Source: Sideroxydans sp. (GTDB lineage: Bacteria; Pseudomonadota; Gammaproteobacteria; Burkholderiales; Gallionellaceae). Taken from it: a DNA stretch of 56,398 nt. Shown in pieces: positions 51,870-56,398 of this stretch. Below the pieces are notes generated by a model. The model was not told where the DNA came from. It worked only from the letters and a program-made list of their open reading frames with translations, and did no database searches. The position numbers were made by a program, and so were the translations under genes. The stretch's first letter is position 1. Each line of letters starts with the position of its first letter. Where the stretch lies: assembly GCA_011620315.1 (NCBI GenBank), contig WOZO01000042.1, positions 1 to 56,398 on the forward strand, given 5' to 3'.

Positions 51870-53257
51870 GTCGTCGCTTCAAAGAATTGGGTCTGATCAG
51901 TATCGGTTTGGTGGCGGGAATTTCCGTCAGCCTGCATTTTTCCGCTCTCGCCGAAAAAGAATTGCCGCTGCCGCTGCCCGTGGAAGAACTGCGTGCATTC
52001 TCGGACGTGTTCGGTCGCATCAAGAGCGACTATGTTGAACCGGTGAGCGACCAGAAGCTGATCACCGAGGCGATCAACGGCATGTTGTCCGGTCTCGATC
52101 CGCACTCGGCCTATCTGGATGCAGAAGCCTTCAAGGAACTGCAGGTAGGCACGCAGGGTGAGTTCGGCGGTCTCGGCATCGAGGTCGGCATGGAAGACGG
52201 CCTGGTCAAGGTCATCTCGCCGATCGAAGACACGCCCGCATTCAAGGCCGGTATCCAGAGTGGCGACCTGATCATCAAGCTGGACGACACGCTGGTCAAA
52301 GGCCTCTCCCTGAACGATGCGGTCAAGCGCATGCGCGGCAAACCCGGCAGCACCATCCGCCTGACTGTTGTGCGCAAGAGCGAGACCAAGCCTTTCCAGA
52401 TCGATATTGTGCGGGCCGTAATCAAAGTGCAAAGCGTGAAATACAAGCTGCCCGAGCCGGGCTACGGCTTCGTGCGCATCACCCAGTTCCAGGAACACAC
52501 CGGCGAAAACCTCGCGGCTGCGCTTGAGAGCCTGCGCAAGCAGAATAACGCCCCCCTTCAGGGGCTGGTCCTTGATCTGCGCAACGATCCGGGCGGCTTG
52601 CTGACGGCCGCCGTTGGCGTTTCAGCCGCCTTCCTGCCCAAGGATGCTTTGGTGGTCTACACCGAGGGCCGCACCGAAGATGCGCACATGCGCTTGTTGG
52701 CCAGCCCGGAATATTATCTGCGCGGCAACAAGCAGGATTACCTGAAAGATCTGCCCGGCGAATTCACCACCGTGCCGATGGTAGTGCTGGTCAATGGCGG
52801 CTCCGCTTCCGCTTCCGAGATCGTTGCCGGCGCGCTGCAAGACCATAAACGTGCCGTCATCATGGGCACCCAGTCGTTCGGCAAGGGTTCGGTGCAAACC
52901 ATCCTGCCGCTCGGCAACAACACGGCCATCAAACTGACCACTGCCCGCTACTACACGCCCGGCGGCCGCTCCATCCAGGCCAAGGGTATCGAGCCCGATA
53001 TTCTGGTGGAAGATCCGGCGACAGCCGCTTTCGACAGTACTTTGCGCTTGCGCGAGGCCGATTTGGATAAACACTTGATAAACGGCCAAGCGGAGCATTC
53101 CGGCGACCCGGTCAAGTCGGCGCATAAAGCCTCGCAAAAGAACAAGGAGGAGAATTCCGAGAAGGTCGAGGTTGCTGAATTTGGTGCCAAGAACGATTAT
53201 CAGCTGAATCAGGCGCTGAATCTCTTGAAGGGGATGAGCATTCTGCGGGGGAAATAA
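51866..53257 (+). CDS. ctpA: C-terminal processing peptidase (S41 family)
   Basis: A 463-residue periplasmic serine protease. An N-terminal signal/anchor is followed by a PDZ domain (about 90-160, GGLGIEVGMEDGLVKVISP) and the S41 catalytic core. The catalytic Ser is in NGGSASASEIVAGAL and Lys in GTQSFGKGSVQT. It trims C-termini of exported or membrane proteins and affects cell-wall hydrolases. The ATG at 51866 follows GAGGAAAA and overlaps the envC stop (ATGA). Confidence 0.94.
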   Translation: MSRRFKELGLISIGLVAGISVSLHFSALAEKELPLPLPVEELRAFSDVFGRIKSDYVEPVSDQKLITEAINGMLSGLDPHSAYLDAEAFKELQVGTQGEFGGLGIEVGMEDGLVKVISPIEDTPAFKAGIQSGDLIIKLDDTLVKGLSLNDAVKRMRGKPGSTIRLTVVRKSETKPFQIDIVRAVIKVQSVKYKLPEPGYGFVRITQFQEHTGENLAAALESLRKQNNAPLQGLVLDLRNDPGGLLTAAVGVSAAFLPKDALVVYTEGRTEDAHMRLLASPEYYLRGNKQDYLKDLPGEFTTVPMVVLVNGGSASASEIVAGALQDHKRAVIMGTQSFGKGSVQTILPLGNNTAIKLTTARYYTPGGRSIQAKGIEPDILVEDPATAAFDSTLRLREADLDKHLINGQAEHSGDPVKSAHKASQKNKEENSEKVEVAEFGAKNDYQLNQALNLLKGMSILRGK

Positions 53258-53259
53258 AT

Positions 53260-53661
53260 ATGAATCCGTTTGAACTGCACAAAGAACGCATTCTGGTGTT
53301 TGCGGATGAGCCTGCCGATCAAGTCGAGCAGGCCTATCTCTTGCTAGGCGGGCTGAAAAATTTCGAAGTGCTGCGCGGCCCCGCCCATCAAACGCTGCGC
53401 ATCCGCTACAGCATCGTGCATTATTCGCTGGAGGGCCTGCAAAAGGCACTGCAGAAGGAAGGTTTCGTTTTCAATTTCAGCCTTCTTGATCGCGTCAAAC
53501 ATTCGCTCATCCATTATTGCGAAGATGTGCAGTACCACAATCTAAAGACACCCGAGCCGCGCACCAAGAACAATTCCCAAGAGGTCTTCGTCAAAGCCTA
53601 CGAACAGCATCCGCACGGCGACCACATCGACATCCCGTCCACTTCCGGCAAAAGCAAGTGA
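53260..53661 (+). CDS. Conserved hypothetical protein
   Basis: A 133-residue soluble protein, start MNPFELHKERILVF, two bases after ctpA. It has an alternating beta-alpha pattern in residues 8-75 (RILVFADEPADQVEQAYLLLGG, FEVLRGPAHQTLRIRY) that could be an ferredoxin-like fold, and a His/Lys-rich tail. There is no signal peptide and I do not recognise the family. The position between ctpA and moeB makes it part of the same transcript. Confidence 0.75.
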   Translation: MNPFELHKERILVFADEPADQVEQAYLLLGGLKNFEVLRGPAHQTLRIRYSIVHYSLEGLQKALQKEGFVFNFSLLDRVKHSLIHYCEDVQYHNLKTPEPRTKNNSQEVFVKAYEQHPHGDHIDIPSTSGKSK

Positions 53662-53667
53662 CGCAGG

Positions 53668-54420
53668 ATGGACGATAGCCAGCTGCTGCGCTACAGCCGC
53701 CACATCCTTTTGCCTGAAATCGGGATCGAAGGACAACAATCATTTCTCGATGCCCGCGTCCTGGTCATCGGCGCGGGCGGCCTGGGCTCCCCTGCCGCCA
53801 TGTTCCTCGCCGCCGCCGGCGTCGGCACGCTCACGCTGTGTGATGATGACTTGGTTGACCTCACCAATCTGCAACGCCAGCTGGCGCATCGAACTGCGAG
53901 TATCGGCGCAGCCAAAGTGGAATCTGCACAACAAACCCTGAATGCGATCAACCCGGATGTCCGCGTATATACGCTGCAGGAACGGGTCGGCGAAATTCGC
54001 CTGGCCGCCCTGGCGGCAGAAGCGGACATCGTGCTCGATTGCAGCGATAATTTTCCCACGCGCTACGCGCTGAACCGCGTTTGTGCCGCAGCACGCAAAC
54101 CGCTGGTGTCGGGCGCGGCCACACGCTTTGATGGCCAGGTAAGTGTGTTTGATTTTCGCCGTCCGGACAGCCCCTGCTACAACTGCCTGTATCCAGAGGA
54201 CAGCGAAGCGGAAGAAACCCGTTGTGCCGTGATGGGCGTGTTCGCGCCACTGGTCGGCATCGTGGGCAGCATGCAGGCGGCCGAAGCGCTTAAATTACTG
54301 GCCGGGATCGACGGCACACTGCATGGCAGATTGCTGGCGCTGGATGCGCTGGCCATGCAGCCGCGCGTCATGAAACTGGCGCGCGACCCGCATTGTGCAG
54401 TCTGTTCCGGATCGGCTTGA
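53668..54420 (+). CDS. moeB: MoeB/ThiF/HesA family adenylyltransferase
   Basis: A 250-residue E1-like enzyme that adenylates the C-terminal Gly-Gly of a sulfur-carrier protein (MoaD or ThiS). It shows the ATP site VLVIGAGGLGSPAAMFLA, NLQRQLAH, CSDNFPTRY, the Cys in EETRCAVMG and zinc pairs CYNC and CAVC. Without the partner gene nearby, MoeB and ThiF cannot be separated; the name is the usual one for this locus. It converges on the nitronate monooxygenase-like gene with 3 bases between. Confidence 0.9.
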   Translation: MDDSQLLRYSRHILLPEIGIEGQQSFLDARVLVIGAGGLGSPAAMFLAAAGVGTLTLCDDDLVDLTNLQRQLAHRTASIGAAKVESAQQTLNAINPDVRVYTLQERVGEIRLAALAAEADIVLDCSDNFPTRYALNRVCAAARKPLVSGAATRFDGQVSVFDFRRPDSPCYNCLYPEDSEAEETRCAVMGVFAPLVGIVGSMQAAEALKLLAGIDGTLHGRLLALDALAMQPRVMKLARDPHCAVCSGSA

Positions 54421-54423
54421 GGG

Positions 54424-55671
54424 TTACGCAGGCAGGGCGATCTTGTTGCCGGTGCTGAACTGGTAGTCCTTGAACACGTGCTCTGCGCTCAACAACTGGT
54501 AACTTCCGTCCGACAGCTTGTTCGTGGTGTCTTTCAAGCGGCTGGTCGTTTGCCCACAGGTCCAGCACTTGAAGTTACGCATGTGGGTACACAGACAAGT
54601 TTTGTCGAACACGGCGATCTTTTTTTCGCCGGGATGCGCGGCAACTTCCCGGTTGTATGCGTCGATGTAGTCGCAACGCCCGCTGGCATCCAGCAAATAG
54701 CCGTATGACTCGCAACCGGGGCGGATGCCGGAGCCGATGGAGGGGCTGCTCTTCAGCATGCGCATAGGATAACCGGTGGGCGACGTGCCGTTCACCTCGA
54801 TATCGTCTTCGCTGGCCTTGAAATATTCCTGCTGCACATCCGGCGGCAAGCCGCACTCCTTCACCACGGTGAAGCGCGTCGCCACCTGAACAGCGCCCGC
54901 GCCTTCTTGCAGATAACTGGCCGCATCGCTGCCGGTGAAGATACCACCTGCCGGAATCACTGGAATATCCAGTTTTTCAGCTTTCAGGAAAGCGTGTATC
55001 TCGTTGACGATGGTGCGCAGATCATATTGCGCCCAGTCCATGCCAAAGCCCAGATGTCCACCGGCCAGCGGCCCCTCCACCACCACAAAGTCCGGCAGCC
55101 GTTTGATCTTGACGTTCTTGCGCAGGAACAGTTGCAGCGCGCGCACTGTCGAAACGATGATGCCCAGTTTCGCATCGCGAAAACGCGGGTGGTCTTCCAT
55201 GAGTGCGAAAGAGCCAAGATGCAAACCGGCCGCCAATGTGATGCCGTCGATCCCGGCGGACAAAGCCTCATGCAACCGAACCCGCAGCGTGTCGCGCGGA
55301 GAATTCATGGTCAGCTTCTCCATGATATTGATGAGCACCATGCCCTCGCCCCGCTTGCGCTCCATGGTCTTGCTCACATGCAGACGGGTAGATTCGGCAA
55401 TGTGTCCCAGATCGAATTTGATATCCGTCTTGTCTGAATTGTCGATATTGTATTTGTACTGCTGCAGTTTTTCCTTGACGAAGCCCGTGTCGTAGCGGCG
55501 ATCCGAAACGGTCGGCAGCATTGCATCGGAAATATGGCCCACACCGCCCAGGCGTGCGGCTTCCAGCGCCAGGTCGGCAGTGGAGATGTCGACCCCCATG
55601 CCGCCGATCATGATTGGGACCAACTCGTGTCGGCCTAGCTTCAGGCGAAAATCATCTACTTTTATTGTCAT
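54424..55671 (-). CDS. Nitronate monooxygenase-like flavoprotein with C-terminal cysteine motif
   Basis: A 415-residue TIM-barrel FMN enzyme of the nitronate monooxygenase/2-nitropropane dioxygenase superfamily. It starts with a typical GGMGVDISTADLALEAARLGGVG, and FVVVEGPLAGGHLGFGMDW and IPAGGIFTGSDAASYLQEGAGAVQVATRF are the FMN-binding segments. The C-terminal 60 residues add a cysteine motif, Cys359-x-Cys361 ... Cys369-x2-Cys372, with Cys also in RPGCESYG and SGRCDYI. This is not part of the basic fold and may bind zinc or an iron-sulfur cluster. The true substrate is unknown. Confidence 0.85.
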   Translation of the reverse strand: MTIKVDDFRLKLGRHELVPIMIGGMGVDISTADLALEAARLGGVGHISDAMLPTVSDRRYDTGFVKEKLQQYKYNIDNSDKTDIKFDLGHIAESTRLHVSKTMERKRGEGMVLINIMEKLTMNSPRDTLRVRLHEALSAGIDGITLAAGLHLGSFALMEDHPRFRDAKLGIIVSTVRALQLFLRKNVKIKRLPDFVVVEGPLAGGHLGFGMDWAQYDLRTIVNEIHAFLKAEKLDIPVIPAGGIFTGSDAASYLQEGAGAVQVATRFTVVKECGLPPDVQQEYFKASEDDIEVNGTSPTGYPMRMLKSSPSIGSGIRPGCESYGYLLDASGRCDYIDAYNREVAAHPGEKKIAVFDKTCLCTHMRNFKCWTCGQTTSRLKDTTNKLSDGSYQLLSAEHVFKDYQFSTGNKIALPA

Positions 55672-55750
55672 GTCTTCCCCAGATTACGGGGTCTCCTCCA
55701 CAGAGCCGCCCGCACTCGCTATGTTGCGAGGCGCAGGCTGCATTCCGGAC

Positions 55751-56398
55751 TTATATTACCTTAGAGTAACGTGCGTGTTCCTGGCGTGTGCGCAGATACT
55801 TGTCGAACACCATGCAGATGTTGCGTATCAGCATGCGCCCCTTGGGCGTGACGGTGATCCACTGCGGGGATAGTTCAAGCAACCCTTCCTTCGCATACCC
55901 CTCCAACTCCTTCATCTCAGCCGCGAAGTAGCTGTCGAAGTCGATCAGATACGAGATATTGAACGATTCCTTGGATATCTCGAAATGGCACATCAACGCC
56001 TGGATGATGGCGCGCCGCACCAGATCGTCCGAGTTCAGCTCCAAACCGCGCATGATGGGCAACTCATTCCGATCCAGCGCGTCGTAATACGGCTCCAGCT
56101 CCCGGTAGTTCTGGCTGTAGGTCGGGCCGATCTTGCCGATGGCGCTCACACCGAGAGCGACGAGGTCGCAGTCGGAATGTGTCGAGTATCCCTGGAAGTT
56201 ACGGTGCAGACGGCCTTCGCGCTGCGCCACGGCAAGCTCGTCTTCCGGCTTGGCAAAATGGTCCATGCCGATATACACATAGCCCGCACCGGTCAGCTTG
56301 TTCACCGCCATGCTCAGTATGTCCAGTTTTACCTGCGGCGCCGGCAGATCCTCTTCATGGATGCGGCGCTGCGGCTTAAAGATGGTGGGCATGTGCGC
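55751..56398 (-). CDS. hemN: Oxygen-independent coproporphyrinogen III dehydrogenase, C-terminal part
   Basis: The 3' part of hemN, cut by the right edge (about 216 residues visible; the radical-SAM CxxxCxxC part is outside). Segments YIGMDHFAKPEDELAVAQREGRL, GYSTHSDCDLVALGVSAIG and NEL PIMRGLELNSDDLVRR (with conserved spacing) are clear HemN signatures. The enzyme makes protoporphyrinogen without oxygen. The 79-base gap to the next gene holds a small hairpin (55711-55733). Confidence 0.92.
   Translation of the reverse strand, partial: AHMPTIFKPQRRIHEEDLPAPQVKLDILSMAVNKLTGAGYVYIGMDHFAKPEDELAVAQREGRLHRNFQGYSTHSDCDLVALGVSAIGKIGPTYSQNYRELEPYYDALDRNELPIMRGLELNSDDLVRRAIIQALMCHFEISKESFNISYLIDFDSYFAAEMKELEGYAKEGLLELSPQWITVTPKGRMLIRNICMVFDKYLRTRQEHARYSKVI

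Noticed and set aside
55711-55733. Terminator after hemN
   Set aside because: The stem is short and bulged and no T-run follows on the minus strand.
1-56398. CRISPR arrays, rRNA or tRNA genes
   Set aside because: No regularly spaced direct repeats were seen, and no cloverleaf or rRNA sequence was recognised by eye; a covariance-model search could still find a small RNA.

Overview
The window looks like the chromosome of a GC-rich betaproteobacterium, most likely of the Gallionellaceae/Nitrosomonadales type. This is inferred from gene content and order: bioB-F-H-C-D, ftsK-lolA-rarA, rhodanese-grxC-secB-gpsA, gpmI-envC-ctpA-moeB and a complete MSHA-type pilus locus. I ran no database search. 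Coding density is very high and most neighbours overlap by 1 to 17 bases. I saw no rRNA, tRNA or CRISPR array. No stretch longer than about 260 bases lacks a gene.

Region 1 (1-5141, minus strand) is a small defence islet: a type III restriction-modification pair (res runs off the left edge; mod) preceded by a two-gene module of an XRE/ImmA-type metallopeptidase regulator and a DUF4411 PIN-domain protein. Region 2 (5215-18510, minus strand) is one long co-directional run: bioB-bioF-bioH-bioC-bioD, a TauE-like membrane protein, a SCO1 lipoprotein, a hybrid histidine kinase, a NarL-type regulator, ftsK, lolA and rarA. A REP-associated tyrosine transposase (RAYT) flanked by REP palindromes sits between lolA and rarA. 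It has lost its stop codon and reads in frame into rarA. comF diverges from bioB.

Region 3 (19300-39055, minus strand) is the MSHA pilus locus. From upstream to downstream it holds mshE (ATPase with a c-di-GMP-binding MshEN domain), mshG, a minor prepilin, a membrane protein, mshA (major pilin, own promoter and terminator), mshC, an inserted nucleotidyltransferase, mshD, mshO, mshP, mshQ (large adhesin), and then mshI, a PilN-like gene, mshJ, K, L (secretin), M and N. The order of the two halves is swapped relative to Vibrio. Three prepilins have abnormally long leaders. In one, a repeat element with four tandem 7-base units lies just after the start codon, and loss of one unit would give an immediate stop. 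In another, the N-terminus looks like a separate protein coupled to the inserted nucleotidyltransferase.

Region 4 (39161-44346) holds trmL, gpsA, an SH3 protein, secB, grxC, a membrane rhodanese, a PglL-type O-oligosaccharyltransferase (a candidate pilin glycosylation enzyme) and a DUF2892 protein. Region 5 (44410-49053) is an arsR-mfp-rnd unit. Its ArsR regulator has the two-cysteine layout of BigR/SqrR sulfide sensors, and a 30-base palindrome precedes the pump genes. Region 6 (49186-56398) holds gpmI-envC-ctpA-(hypothetical)-moeB on the plus strand, then a nitronate-monooxygenase-like protein and the 3' part of hemN on the minus strand.

Small repeats (REPs, long inverted repeats, C-rich palindromes) are frequent. 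Several have been captured into coding sequence at gene starts: the lolA signal peptide, a minor prepilin leader and the RAYT-rarA junction.
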